DNA of 64,000 bases from Anaeramoeba flamelloides (Eukaryota; Metamonada; Anaeramoebidae), in contig JANTQA010000023.1 of NCBI GenBank assembly GCA_027625915.1, positions 18,538,001-18,602,000 of the forward strand. The letters are read 5' to 3'. Of this stretch, positions 45,910 through 59,700 are shown piece after piece (position 1 is the first letter of the stretch; each line of letters begins with the position of its first letter). The notes beneath the pieces are model-generated. The model searched no databases, had not been told where the DNA came from, and was given only the letters and a program-made list of their open reading frames with translations. A program made the translations under genes and the position numbers.

Positions 45910-46439
45910 AACTAGATTCCAAAAATTTGGACACAGTTTAAACAGTTGAAAGAACATCTTTACTGTACTTTAAATTCAAATTGGAAAGAATTTTGATTTT
46001 ACAAACAATTTCATTTTTTGTCTTTTTTTGTTTTGTTTTCATTTCCTTTTTTGCAGTTACGTAATCTGTTTCATTAGATCTCGAAATTTTTTTTCAATGG
46101 TTGATAGAAGGTTAGTGTTGAGTTTGTTAAATTGGAAAATCAAATACAATTGGTAGATGGTATCTTATCATTTGATCGATCAACAATTGTTGGTGAAATT
46201 TCAACAAATTTACCAATACATTTTTTGTTCCGCTCGTTTCATTATTTTGGACACACCTGTTTTTATTTTTGAGTTTTAAATTTTTTTTCTTTTGTTTGGA
46301 TGAAAATGATTACTTATAAAAACATTAATACCTTGTAACTTAAATGTGGTTTTATATTAGGTTTGGGAAAATACAATAAATTGGTTTTTTTTTTGCCTAT
46401 TTTTGATTTTGGGTGTGTCCAAATTTTTGGAATGGGGTT
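45910..46439 (+). mobile_element. Element family E, copy 2
   Basis: Left end AACTAGATTCCAAAAATTTG; right end, reverse-complemented, AACCCCATTCCAAAAATTTG, followed by GACACACCC. TA lies at 45908-45909 and 46440-46441. An internal second TTTGGACACACCTG occurs at about 46247-46260. Both copies lack an intact frame, so a transposase must come from elsewhere. Confidence 0.87.
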
Positions 46440-46441
46440 TA

Positions 46442-47042
46442 GTTTGATTTTTATTATTTCCCTTAAAATGTTTGTTTCCTACATTAAAGAAAATTAAGGA
46501 ATAGGAGTTGAAAAAGACAATTGATACTGTATATTCTTTATTTGAATTAGCAAAAGATTTAAGTTCTCTCGACCAAAAGAAAATAAACTTTTTTTCAAAT
46601 AAAAGGAGATATAAATTTTCAAGAATTATGCTTAATTGAATCGAATTAATGGTAGTATCATTCTTAAATAGAAGAAACTCTTTAAAACATAAAAAAAAAA
46701 CACTCAACTAAATATTGAAAGCTCATTAAAACAAAACAATAAAATTAAAATTAAATATTTTAAAAATTAGTGTACCGTTTTATGGAAATGAGAAATCTCA
46801 TTTAGTGAATTTTTAAGAAAAAAAATGATAAAACCAATAAAAACCTTTGAACACTGTGAATTGGGGAAAAGTTCTTTACACTTTATGATAACTCTTTACA
46901 CTGAAAACTTTTGTTTTTTAAAGTCTTTTTTAAAATATAAAGTCATAATTCATCTGGTGATTTTGTTGGTATTGTTTTTGTCTTTATTTTCTCTTTTCGT
47001 TGTTCCAAACATCAATTCAATAGTGGTCTTACTGGATTCCTA
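46442..47042. other. Intergenic, no confident gene
   Basis: A 72-codon plus-strand frame (46825-47043) with a hydrophobic run ends at the border of element D copy 4. It has no recognisable similarity and is not called. Confidence 0.45.
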
Positions 47043-47739
47043 AACTATTTTTCAGTCAAAGTGGTACAACATTTTTTTCAAATATCAATTATTTTATATA
47101 ATTGACCTTTGACAAACAAATAAAAAATAAACAGAATAATTTACATCAAAGAATTGTTGATATATGACTGGAAGAAAACTAATTAATCAATAAATTTTCT
47201 TAAAATTTGAAAAAATCAAATTCGAATTGTCCCATTTGAGTAAAACAGCAATGTTCGTTTTGATCTATTATTAGTATTTTAATAATAAATAGGAAACATT
47301 TTTTACTTCATTTTCCATACCTTTATTTTAGAAATCAAGTCCCCAAACTAAGTAAGTTGGTATTTGTAGCATCTATTTGAAAAAAGGAAATGAAAATGAA
47401 GTGAAAATTTTTCACATTTATTAAACAAATATCAAGATCAAAGATCCGAATAGAATTCCAATAGAAATTAATATGATTTCTCAACAAACATTTTCATGGT
47501 TTCAATAACCTTAGAATAACATATTTTTACCAAGTGACTATCGATCTTACAATAATGAAAAAAAAATTTTTGTAACTGAATTTAGCTTAGTCAAAAATAA
47601 TCTAAAAAAAAAAAAAAATGTAAAAGAATTTCAATTTTGAAAATTTCAGAAACAAATTTTTCTTCTAATATCTCTGCAACCCCTTTAAACACGTGTGTTT
47701 CACTCGTTACAACTGGGGCCCTTTGACTAAAAAATAATT
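47043..47739. mobile_element. Element family D, copy 4 (longer variant)
   Basis: Left terminus AACTATTTTTCAGTCAAAGT; right terminus, reverse-complemented, AATTATTTTTTAGTCAAAGG. TA on both sides (47041-47042, 47740-47741). The interior differs from copies 1-3, so this is a related element sharing termini. Confidence 0.75.
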
Positions 47740-47741
47740 TA

Positions 47742-49023
47742 TATCTAGTTCATTTGAAATCAAACTTAAACTCTTTCCCCTCTTATACTAGTAGATTATT
47801 TCCAAATTGGTTCCATATTATCTTTTTTTTTTTACTTTTTCAAACTGTTCAATACCAAGAAATAAAAAAATGAAAAATGAAAAAATGAATAATTAAAAAT
47901 TAAATCCCAAATAAATAATTATCTTATTAACAATCAAATCAATAGTATTGATCATTTGAGAGGTATACCCTTTTGTTTGAAAAGGGTTTTAATATAAGAT
48001 ATATATATATATATATATATATAGTAAAATGATTTAAACCTACTACAATCAGAAAACGCAGTATTATTGCTGTTGATAATATACAAAAAGAAATAATGGT
48101 ACTTCATTAATTATGTCAATGGTGTGATTCATATCATCACAAACAATTGTCCAAATGTTCATTATCCGAAAACCTATTGTGTTTAAAAAAAAGAAACTTT
48201 GAAAATAATAGTTTTTTTCATTTTAATTAGTTATTTGAACTTTTTCTCCTTATCCTGTTTCCCCAACAGATTTGATTGTAGGTTATTTGGTCGATAAGTG
48301 TTGATATATTTTTAAAGTTGTATTAAAAAGTAATTTTTACCAAAATGTGCCAATTGTGTTACAAAGTGCCCATTGCAGAACGATATGTCAATAAAAAAAA
48401 AAAAAAAAAACATATCTCAAAAAATGGTGGGATATCTTGTGGTTTTTTAGTCACATTTTCTATTTGAACTTAATATGTTAAATCAAAATAAGGTTCTTAC
48501 TTTCAAAATATTTTTTTTGTTGTGTAATTTCAATTACAGAAAATCACTGTTGAATTGAAAAAATCTGTTGGGTAACAAAAACATTATTCTAACAAAAAAA
48601 AATTGTTTTGTAAATAAAATTTTTATTTTTGATTTTACCAAACCAAAATGTGATTTGGTAAAATGATTATTAATATAAAAAAACAAGAAAAGATTAAAAA
48701 AAAAAATCTTTTTCATATAATAATATTACAATAATTAATAATAAATTATAGAATTAATATAGGACATTTATATTATGTTAAATTGGTATGTGTATAGTTA
48801 TGGGTGTATGAGTGTATTTAAAAAATGTATGATATGGAGGGAAATACAAAGAAATGTGGATTGAATGTAATAAGCCGAGTATAAAAGATTAAAAAATGCC
48901 TTTCAAATTAAGAATTTTTTTTTTTTTTTTTTTTATGAAGGGATTTTTGTTCTTTTGTGTCCAGCAAATTACTTCGTCAACTCTATTCCTTATTGAGAAA
49001 AATAAAAACAAAAATCAGAATTT
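47742..49023. other. Intergenic, 3' flank of the coiled-coil gene
   Basis: Contains an (AT)n tract at 48000-48022 next to a short palindromic CCCTTTTGTTTGAAAAGGG near 47969-47987. A similar palindrome, CCCCTTTGTTTGGAAAGGGG, is at 19691-19710 with similar flanks, so another small repeat family is likely. No gene seen. Confidence 0.5.
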
Positions 49024-50114
49024 TTATTTTTCAATTCTCTGTCCTGCCGACTTTCTTCGATTTTTTTTCAGTTTAGGTGTCCAAGACTTTCTTTTGTGTT
49101 TCTTTACACTCAAGTTCTTTTCAAGACCAAGGTTTGAGTTGCTTTTTGTGCCCATACTTGTATTTTGTTTTTTGTTATTTTTTATTTTTTTTTTCAATCG
49201 CAAGGATCCCAAATTCCTAAACGATCTTGCGGTTTTGCTTCGTTTATTCCTTTTGATTTCAGGAACAATTTCATCATTGTCACTATTTTCGGTAATTTCT
49301 CCTTGTGAAATTACTTGGGTTGCAATATTAGAAAGATCTAACAAGTTTTTGTTTTGATTGCCGCCCATCTGTGTTGAAGAATTGTTTGTGGTTATGTTGT
49401 CAATTACTCGCTCTCCCAAAAGCTCCTTAACTTTTTCTCGTAAGATTTTGTTATGGTTTTCTAATTTTTGGACTTTTTTTGTGAGGCTATCTACCTGTTT
49501 TTGAAGATCTTTTTTTTCTCGTCTTAGCTTTTGTGTTTTTTTTGTTAATTTACTTCTGATCTCATTCGAATCTTCGAGGGTTCCAATTCTACAGGCAAGT
49601 TCCTCTTTTATTTGTTTACCAAAAAAAAAAACAAAAAATAGGTTAAAAAATATTAACTTTTAAAAGAAGGAACAAAAAATTTTTAAACAAAAAGTTTGGA
49701 AAAACTTTTTTTGAACAAATCTCTTTTTTTGAATGGAAAAAGAAGGTGAAGGTATTTGTAAAAATTTTTTTAATTTTTGCAAAAAAGGAAAAATGTTCTA
49801 TTTTCCTTACTCTTTTCTTTGGTTCAATTTGGAGTACTTTCTGAGTGTTGTTTTATTTTGTTGAAAAGAAAAAAAAATATTATTTTTTTTTATGGAAAGT
49901 TTTGTAATTGCAAGACAAGAAAACGAAAGAACTGTGATCACAAACACTTACGTTTTAGATTTTGGATTTCTTTGAGAAACATTTTTCGATCATTAAATGC
50001 AACATCTTTTAACTGTGAAAGCTCCCTTTCAATTTTTTGAACCAGCGCATGGCTGTTCTCTGATTGGTTGGCAAATTTAGAAGAGTGTGTTTCTTGTGGT
50101 TTATCCAAATCCAT
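49024..50114 (-). CDS. Coiled-coil protein of unknown function, two exons
   Basis: Exon 1 is 50114..49952 (ATG at 50114). A 347-nt intron follows with a consensus GTAAGT donor and an AAATAAAAG acceptor. Exon 2 is 49604..49024, ending in TAA. The phase-1 junction fits, giving 247 residues. Residues about 22-120 carry a strong heptad pattern (KIERELSQLKDVAF, LRREKKDLQKQVDSLTKKVQ, KLENHNKILREKVKELLGER), so a parallel coiled coil of roughly 100 residues is expected. The C-terminal half is polar, then very basic (KRNKRSKTARSF, KKHKRKSWTPKLKKNRRKS), which could bind nucleic acid or act as a nuclear signal. The general plan resembles bZIP-like or centrosomal coiled-coil proteins, but I see no basic region directly before the coil and do not assign a family. 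Confidence 0.78.
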
Positions 50115-53100
50115 TTGGATCTTGAAAACAAAAAAAAGTTTTTTTAAAAAAATGGAAACAACAAAAAATTACAAAATAAAAACTCATTCAACAAGTTTCT
50201 TGAGTCAGGATTTAGTTAACCAAACAATTTTTATTTTTAAAACTGTACTTGTGAAGAAAAATTCCTTTTTTTGAAGAAATACTGGTTTTTGGATTGTAAA
50301 TGGGATTAAATTCTCATCTGAATTATACTTGTTTTCATCTTTTTCAGTTCAAAATTCTTCATTTGAGGATTAATTGTTTTAGCCAAAAGTTCCCAATTGA
50401 TACAATAAAAAAAGTCTCGAACAAATAAAATGATGACAGAAATCCCAATCTGTTCCTGGAAGTTTCTTTGAGAAAGAAAAATTTGGAAAAGGAAGTGAAC
50501 ATTTTTTCTTATTTATTTTCCAAATACCAATCTTCTAATAATAAGATTAAGTTGAAGTACTTATTTTTGGTAAATGAGATTTGAATGTTAAACGACTATA
50601 AACTCACCCAGAATTTGACCAACAAACAAAGAGTAGAATTTCAGACAACAGGTTATTGTAAAATTCATCAATTATTTGTAAAAATTCCCATTTTCCAAAA
50701 AATTCAGAATTACAAATTCCCAAAAGGCAATTAAGGGAGTAGGTACAATTTTTCAAATTTTGAGTGCCACCATTTATATGAAACCAAATAATTCAAAGAA
50801 TTTCTTTAATCAAATACACTAATATTTTAATCAATATGGGAGTGGAATATATTCTAGTAATAGATATTTTCATACCAACTAAATAACCGAAATCAAAAAA
50901 AAAGAAAAAAATAACAAAAATAAAATAAATAAAAATCATTTATTTCTTGATCTTATCTGTAAAATTTGATAGAATTACTTATTCTTAATTTGGTTTTATT
51001 TTTGATTCTTTATGAAAATACTTTTGTCAGGAAAATTTTTGATTAACACATTACTTTCAATTTTTAGAGAATTTCTAAAATGAATTTGAAAATCTTATTT
51101 TCATTTAATCCATCTAATTCTTGTTTTGGTTCAGAAAATAGGATTTTTTTCTTGAATTCTTCTTTCAGATTCGAAAGTTTTATTTGATGTATTTGCTTGA
51201 TTTTGATAATTATTTATTTTGGATTTATTTGAAAACAAAATTATTCTAGATCCTGATTGAAATTTTTCCACCATATTTTCTTTTTCTTTGAGTTAAAACT
51301 TTTAGTGTTGATTTTTAGATTTTTAGTAATTAAATCCCTTACTTTAATCTTTGTATCTATATTCTTTGTTTTGGCTTTGGTTTGATAAAAATATTTGAAA
51401 AAAGAATTTAGAAAACATATTTTATAATAATAAGGTTTTGTTGAATAATAATAAACGGAAAGGGGTGAGGGAAAGTCAACATAAATATCTGTTTGGATTC
51501 ATTGAAATTAAGAAGATAAAGAATACTAACCTCTGAAAATTAAATAAAACCTTGTTTTTTTTTTCATTTTTGTTTTCAACAAAATATAACAAGAAAGGTG
51601 ATGTTTCTTGTTTGTCAATTCTAAAATTAAAAATTTATTTAAAAGGGACAATTTCACAGGTCTATCTTTTTGATTTGTACAGATTAACTTTAAACTTCCC
51701 CATCAACAATTTTCTAGATCCAAAAGATAATCTAATTCAATTAAATCAAATATTTTATCAAAAAAATAAACTGTTCAAAAAAATTGAAAAATTTAAGATT
51801 TGACTCTAGTTTATACAATCTTTTTTTCAAATAGAGCAGCAAATGATATTCGAGTTACAAAGTTTCAATGCCCCCCTGACACCCAAAAATCCTTTTTTAT
51901 TATTGGTAATGTTACTGTAATTAAAATTATTACAAAATGTAAATGGTAACACCCCCTGAACAAACAAAAGACAAACCATCCCATTTACAAAAGTTACCCC
52001 TCAAAAAAAAATTCTACAATCTTCAAACCTAATGTTTAAAATGTACTACAAATACTCAATGTAAAAATTAATTCATGGGATTTATTATTTTTTTTTTGTA
52101 ATCTTTTATTCAGATTAAAATGAATTTTTTTTTACAAAAAAGTTTAATTTTGTTAAATATATAGTTTTTTTATTGGATCTTTTTTACACATTGCGAATAA
52201 TAAATATATAAGGTATCACTAAAAATTTCAAAATTTCTTTGTTAAATTTTTCATAAAGAATCATTTTCGTGATTGGAGCCAATTGGTAATCTAGATTAAT
52301 AAATTAAGTTAAAAATTAATGCTGATTGAATCAACGACTATGGTTTTTATTTCAAAAGTTGTTCATTAAAATATTTGCAGAAAAAAGAAAAAAATAAAAT
52401 AGAACTTTATTGAAGAATACAAAGCTTCTTATATTCTATACCGAAAACTACCCATTATGTAAAGGGTACAAAAAAGGGTCTTTTTAATAATAAAATACAT
52501 TTATATGTTTTCCATTTGATTTGAAATTTTGTTGAGTTTAGTGAATTTATGTAAACAATTTTTTAGATCTACAAGAAAATATTAAATGGCGATTTTAACA
52601 CTTAAAAAAATTAGATAAAATTGTAGATCACAAAAATTTATATATTTTATTTATGTAATAACATACTAAAAAACTAATTGAATTATTACTAAGAATCAGT
52701 AAATGATAGTTAATGATCTTATTTATTTAAATATTTTTATGATGATTTAGTTAAATATGGATATTTTAAAATAAATTTTTCGGCCATTTTGAAAATAGCG
52801 TAATTATTAGCTGTATTGGGCTATGGTGAAATTAAGAATTTTAATACGTATTTAATACCAAAAAAATAATTACCCAATTAAAAAGTAACTAAGAGAATAA
52901 TATCCATTTTGGAATATTTTCCAGTACTTGATAAAGTGGGGTTTTCTGTAAAAAACGGAAATAAAAAAAAATCTTCAATAGAACATATTTGATCGAAAGA
53001 AAGATTTATTTTGATCTGAGTTACAAGATCACAAAAATATTAACTAATCTGTGAATTTAGTATTAATTTATTGAGGAATAAAATCATTTTTTAATCACCA

Positions 53101-53334
53101 TCTTTCAATTATTAAAATTCTAATCATTAAAAAACAATTTCTCAGAGTCTCGATAAGAAAAAAGAAAATAGAAACAAAAAAAATCTTTTTTTTTTATTGT
53201 TCAAAGGAAAAGTTTTCAAATAGTCTTATTTAACGTTACTTATTTTTTAAATTTTTTTTTGATTAGCAAATAAATAATTTTTCCAAACTAAAGTAAGAAT
53301 TAAAAAAAAAATTCCATTATATTGTCTATAAAAG
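50115..53334. other. Intergenic, no gene recognised
   Basis: The 5' flank of the coiled-coil gene followed by 3 kb of AT-rich sequence. A patch at 51865-52010 has unusual C-rich segments (CCCCCCTGACACCC, ACACCCCCTGAACAAAC). No frame or repeat partner was recognised. Confidence 0.5.
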
Positions 53335-53700
53335 AAATAATAATTTAGTAAAATTTTTGATTTTTCTCTATTCTTTTGAATTCAGGAAAACCATCTTTAG
53401 CCTTTTTTGAGTTTTTTTATTTAGAAAATAAAACAGAGTTGACAATAACAAAGAAAATTTCAAGAGAGTCACTGTTAGGTATTTTTTTAATTTTAAAAAT
53501 TAAAAGTTAAAAAAAGAAATTTTCATTTTATTTCAAAAATTAAAAAATAACACAAATTTAGTTTTTCTTGATTTTTCTGTTTATTTAGAAGATTGATTTG
53601 ATTTTACAAATAAAAAAGATTAATTAAAGAAAAAATGGCACTCTATACACTCTTCCGTACTCTACAGCACTTGACAGCATCTTGAAATTCCTAAATGAAA
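53335..53700. repeat. Interspersed repeat family C, copy
   Basis: TTGATTTTTCTCTATTCTTT and GAATTCAGGAAAACC near the left; the motif cluster GGCACTCTATACACTCTTCC and CTACAGCACTTGACAGCATC at 53637-53683. Confidence 0.6.
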
Positions 53701-54119
53701 ATTTAGAAATTTTTGGAAAGATTTCAATATATTTTTTTTATTATTCTCCACAAGTGCTAACAAAGAGAAAGAATTTCATTTGTTAACAATATAAAAAAGA
53801 TGAACCTTGTTAGAATAAAAAACAATCATTATTTTTATTTTTATTTCAATTATCCAGATTTTTCGAGTATTTTCATAAACTGGACAGTTTTAGAGATAAT
53901 AAAAAACTTGTATTTTCTTACAGATAAAAAAAATTATTTCAATCTGTGGATAAAATTACCAAATTCCCAAATATCTTCAAGAAAGATTTAGGTTGAAAAA
54001 TCGAATTTCATCTTAAAATATAAATAAAATTTCTTAATAAATTTGTAAATATTTTGAAAATTTAAATAATGAATACCATCTGAGTTCGATGTCAAAAATA
54101 GGAGCGGATTATTCATAAG
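53701..54119. other. Intergenic, no gene seen
   Basis: AT-rich. A 63-codon plus-strand frame (53800-53991) is open but unremarkable. Confidence 0.5.
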
Positions 54120-55255
54120 TAAAAAATTTGTTTAAGGGACTAGTCTTCTACAAAAACAAGGCAAAATTTTAAAATATGTTATTGGTGGTATTCTCTACTT
54201 ACAAATTTAGTAGATCCCAAGTTTCAAAAAAATCTGATCGACTATGAAAGCCATAAAAGAAAATTAGTTTAGTGAGATCAATTTTTTTTTTCCATTTTTT
54301 CTGAAAAAGAAAACTATTAAATTCTTTTTTTTTCTTACAATTTATCTAGTTTTTATCCCGTTTATTGTAATTTTGATCATTATTATACTCTAAGATTTCT
54401 TTGTTACCGGTAATATTAATATAAAGATTGTTTTTCTTTTTTGAGATAAAACTTTTGGTTAACCAGAAAAATTGATATATTCAACTGATTAAAAAATAAT
54501 TGTATTTTTTTAAGAAGAGTAGTTATAATAATCAAAGTTTTAAAGTCATGTAAAAATTTTACTCAGAAATTTTGTTTTTTATTAAGACAAAATTCGATTT
54601 TTCATAATAAAATTTTCTTGAAGATATTTGGGAATTAGTTAATTTTATCCTCAAAATTCAAAATCATTTTTTTTCTGCCAAAAATGAATTGAATTGTTAT
54701 AAGGATTCTTGTGAATAAAACCAAACAATTTTTTTAAAAAATTTTCAAAATTGAAATTTAGTCATTTTCTTCATTTTTTGAAAACCAGAACACAACTTTT
54801 TCAAAACCTTAAAGAAAAAATATTTTAAGTTTAATAGATCTCAATTTAATTGATAAATTGGAGTTAATCTTCTACCAAATATTCATTTATTGAATCACCT
54901 ATACCATAATTAGTTTTGTTGGCTAAGATTTGAATTGAAATATTAATCAAAGAAAAAATTACTAAATCAAAAATTTGCTTTCGAAATCAATACTTTCCAA
55001 TATAAAACGAAAAATATTTTTTCCCATTTTCAAGAATTAACTTAATTCTTAAACAAAATAATAGGTTACTTTTTTTCGTTTTATATTGGAAAGATGCAAA
55101 TTTTAAATTTCAAAAAAGAGACTCAAATCAATAAATTTTTTAAATGAGGCTAACTCATCCATTCCATAAGTCGAAACACAACTTACAAAAAAATAAAAAA
55201 ATTTTCAAGATCTTGACAAAATTTCATTTTATTTTCAAAAATGACTACTACCTTA
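54120..55255 (+). repeat. Interspersed repeat family I, copy 2 (uninterrupted)
   Basis: Aligns with 40490-42195 with element D removed. Starts near TTAAGGGACTAGTCTTCTAC and ends near CAAAATTTCATTTTATTTTC. Non-coding. Confidence 0.75.
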
Positions 55256-56749
55256 ATTGTTTTTTTTTTAAATAATAATGTATTTTACTAAATTATTTAG
55301 AAATAATAACCAATATAGATTAACAAAAAAAAAATATAGTGTGATGATTTTACTTTTTGAAAGAGAAACGAAAAAAGAAAATAATAATAATAATAAATTT
55401 TGCCCCTAATTTTGAAATTTGGCTCATATAAAACAATTTAATTTTTTATACAATTTATTTAATAAAATAATTTTTTGTTTTGATAAAAGAATTATCTCAA
55501 AAAAGAACTATAATAATTATAACAATATTTTTACTAATTAAGATAATTTATGTATCATACTAATGAAAATGGTAATGAACAAATAAACCTATTTATTTTT
55601 TAAAACATTAAATCAATTTAATAATTTTCTTTTTCAATCAAATAAAGAAAAATTAAATCTCATTTCCGGAAACAATTTTCTTTTCGGGTTTTTTATGTCT
55701 ATTTGAATTTTTATGACATTATAAGTATACAAAATAAGTCAAATGATAAAATCACCAATAATATATTTAAATAATTTGTCATGTTGAAATGAAGTACTGA
55801 TCCATAAAAAGCAATTTTTTTATGGGGCTGCCCATTCTATAAAGAAAATCAAACAATTTGGATTGTGAATTAATTCAAAAAACACTAAAATACTCAAAAT
55901 TAGATCTTTGATATTATTAGAAATAAAGAATCAGTATTAATTTTGTGATTAGTTAATTATAAAGAAAATTATGATTCTTTATTGAAATTTCTAAACAAAA
56001 ATTTAGAAATTAGGGAAGTGCTGTCATCTACTGTAGAGTGCTGTCAAGTACTATCAAGTGCCTGGATTTTCCCGAATTCATAGTAAGAGAGTAAAAATAT
56101 CGATTTAACCCAATTCTTTAGAATTCTGGAAAACTTAAAGACAGTTTACTTAAGGTTTTCAGTCTAAACCAAAAAATCTATTGATTTTACAAATAAACAA
56201 AAAAATCAATAAAACCTCACGATTATAAGAGGAAACTAATTTCCTCCCTTCAAAAGATAAAAATATTTTTTTTTGACAAAAATTATTTATTACCAAAAAT
56301 ATTCAATTATTAAAAAATAGAAAATATTTGTTCAACAATTTGGAATGTAAAGTAAATAATCTTATTCTTTTTCAAAAATAAAATGGCTTAAAATCGAAAA
56401 TTTTCAAATTGTAAAAAAAAAAAAATAAATAAAATTTCTTCATTTTTATTTAAATGTAAAAGAATCAAATTTTTTATAAAATTGTAATTTCGAAAGAAAA
56501 TAAAAAAAGAAATAATAAAAAATTCATAAAAATGGAAAAGAAAAGAAATCAATAAATAGATATCGAAAAAAAAAATAGGAGAAATTACGATATAAAATTT
56601 AAATGATAAAGTTAAAGAATAGTTTAATTTTTTATGAATTAAAAAATGAATAAAATAAAACAAAGCAAAATGAATAAGATTCATTTCAGGTATTTAACAA
56701 TGTAGAGTTGATCAAGCAAATAATTAAAAAAAAATGTAAAAATTAAGAT
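55256..56749. other. Intergenic with a family C patch
   Basis: At 55985-56150 is a family C patch: GTGCTGTCATCTACTGTAGA, CAAGTGCCTGGATTTTCCCG and CAATTCTTTAGAATTCTGGA. The remaining AT-rich sequence is the 3' flank of the CaMKK-like gene; no gene seen. Confidence 0.5.
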
Positions 56750-59700
56750 TTAAAAATCCACTTCTTCCCAATCTTCCGTATCACCAAGATCTTCCCAAAT
56801 AGTTGAATTTTCCAAATCAAGATCCGTATTGTTTTCCTTTTCGTTTTTGTTATTACCATTTTCCATTTTCTTTTCTTTTTCTTTTTGTGTTTCCTTTTCT
56901 TTTACTTGTATCTTTTCGTTTTCTTTTTCGTTGCTGGAAACTTGTGACTCATAATCATTATTCCAACGATTAAATAAAATCAGTTGGTGTACGCACTCTG
57001 CCAATTTATTTCGAGGTGTGAAGGCATTTTGAATATCAGTTTCAGAGAGGTCAAATTCAGTATATTCCCCTCTTGGGAACGCGTTTCTATTTCGCTCGGT
57101 GACCCACGGGTGCGTATATATTTCATCAATTTTCATTCTATTATCAGGATCCTTTTCTAAAATGCCCAAAATTAAACTTTTTAAATCAGTTTCTGTTTTT
57201 TCTGGAATTGTCAACCTAATGAATATTGAATAAAAAGTCAAAAAAATACATTATAATATTGATTAAATATTGATTAATAAAAATGATTAAATATTAATTA
57301 ATAAAAATTTAAAAATTAAAAATATTAAAACAAAATAATAAGAATTAAGAATTCAAAAAAAAAAAAAAAAAAAGCAAACTTTTCGTTTTGAATTTTTTCA
57401 AAAAGTTTAAGTGGATTTCTTGCTAAAAATGGAAGCATGCCAAAAACCATATAATATAAAGAAATACCTACAGCCCATATATCTTGGTCTTTTCCAGAAA
57501 AATTCTTTTTACCTGAGCAAATTTCAGGTGGTAAAAATGCAGGTGTTCCTGCTGTAGAAGTGAATTTATCATCTTTTTCAAAGATATCTGAAACACCAAA
57601 ATCTGCAATTTTGACTTTACCATCTTTGTCCTTTAATAAATTTTCCGGTTTGATATCACGATGAACAATTTGATGAAAGTGTAAATAATCTAGCCCGCAA
57701 ATGATATCACGGAAATATTTTCTTGCCTGTGGTTCCTCAATTGGCTCTTGAATAGTGTTGTCATCCATTAATGCCCCACCTATGGTTTCGAAGAGTTGTA
57801 TTTTTATAAAATCGAAATTAAATTTGTTTTTTAAGTTAGAGCTATTAGAATTTTGCTTATAATAAAATCTTTTTTTTAAAGGGTGAAGTTGCAGTGGCAC
57901 AAGAAAATTTTTTTTTTTTTTTTTTTTCGATTTTGGCGATTACTTAATACCAATGAAAAATAAATTAACATGTGATGTGCGATAGATTTCGAAAAATCAA
58001 CAATGAAAAACGATTTAATGTTCGAAAAAAGCTTCAAAGAGTTACCCTCAATTTCCAATTGAAATTGTGAGAATTATAATTTTGAAAACAACTGCATTGA
58101 TTTTGGAGTGTCGCTCTTTGATGCTTTTTGAGATTTCGTGGATTTTTTTTCCTTTTTTTCATTTTTTAAAAGAGTTATTTTTATCTCGCATGATTGTTAC
58201 AGAATGATTACCTGATCAAATATAGTGGGTTATAAAATAACTACGAATTATATTAAATCAGATTAAAACGATTTTATACTGAAAAAAAAAACAATTTGTT
58301 TTGAATTGAAGAAATTTAAGCATTTAAAAATATAAAACAGAAAGGATTATTTTTGTTTTTAAATTTTGATTTTTTGAAATTGAGAATCTTGAAACCTTTT
58401 TTTTAAATTTTGAATTTTTTGGAAATTGAGAACTCTTTTAAACTTATTGTTGTTCGTTGAATTTTTTGTCAAAAAGATCCAATGAAATTTTTTTTTTTTC
58501 TGAATTTGAATTTTTGAAATTGAAGATTATTTCAAGCTTTTTTACCTTTCAAAATTGAATTTTTTGAAATTGTTATTGAAATACTTTTTTTAAGTTATGT
58601 GAATTTTTGTCCATCAATACCTGATAAATTATTTTTTTTTGAATTGATTTTTTTGATCAATAAAGATCATCTTTTTTTTTTGTTATTTGAATTTTTTCTC
58701 ATTGAATTTTGAATTTTTTTTTGTTTTTTGAATTTTTGAAATTGAGAATACTATGTATTTTTTTTTTGTTATTTCCTTTTTTTCCATTGGATAACCTTTA
58801 TGAATTTTTTTTTTTGTTTGGTGAATTTTTATTATTGTAGATTTTATGAATTTTTTTTTTTTGTAATTTGAATTTTTTGTCAATGATGATCCTTATAAAT
58901 TTTTTTTATATTATTTGAATTTTATCAATCAAAAGAAAGGCAATGCCTCAATATCATTTTTGGTGGTAAGCAGCACCTTGAGTATGGAGAAAATCCATGG
59001 TAAGTGACTGGGTCCTTAAGGGTAAATTTTTTGCTGATTGAATAACAATAACAAAAAAAATAAAAATAAAAATGATTGGTTTTGTTTGGCTTTTTTTGAA
59101 AAATGAAAAAAAAAAAAAGAATTAAATTGTGATAACATCCTTTTTTTAAAAAAAATAAGAACGTTTTTTTTTTTTTAAACTGATCGAATTAAAAAGTTTC
59201 TAAAGTTTTGTATTTTAAAAAAGTAAAAGACTATTTTTCAGAATAAAAACATTTTTTTCTATTTTAATAAAAGGAAGCAAATAAACCTTTGAAGATGAGG
59301 CAGAGGTTGAAGTGTTAAGAAAAACTCTTTTAAAATGTTTTATTTCTCACTCTATTAAAACTTTATTTTTTTATTACAAGTTTAAATCAAAAAAAGTTCT
59401 CACTTTTTTCAATTTTTTTATTTGAAAAAATGGTTTTGAAGAAAAATAGTACAGCTATTTTAAAAAAGTGAGTAATTTTTTTAAGATTATTAGAATTAAA
59501 ACTTTACCCAGAAATAAAGTTTTAATAAAGCAAATACTTTTCCAGAATAAAAACTTTTATCAAGTTTTCTAATTTAATAAAAAGATGGACTTTTTTTAAA
59601 AAAAAGTGCCTTTCACCCCCACTCCAACCTCTACACCATCATTAAATATTGATTACTCTCTTTTTTAAATTTTAGTATTTTTTTGAAAAGGTTTTATAAA

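Noticed and set aside
46357-46707. 116-codon minus-strand frame
   Set aside because: Its C-terminal third lies inside the right end of element E; the rest has no recognisable feature.
48896-49357. Long plus-strand Phe-rich frame (153 codons)
   Set aside because: Antisense of the basic C-terminal half of the coiled-coil gene, whose minus-strand frame has heptads, a splice donor and balanced composition.
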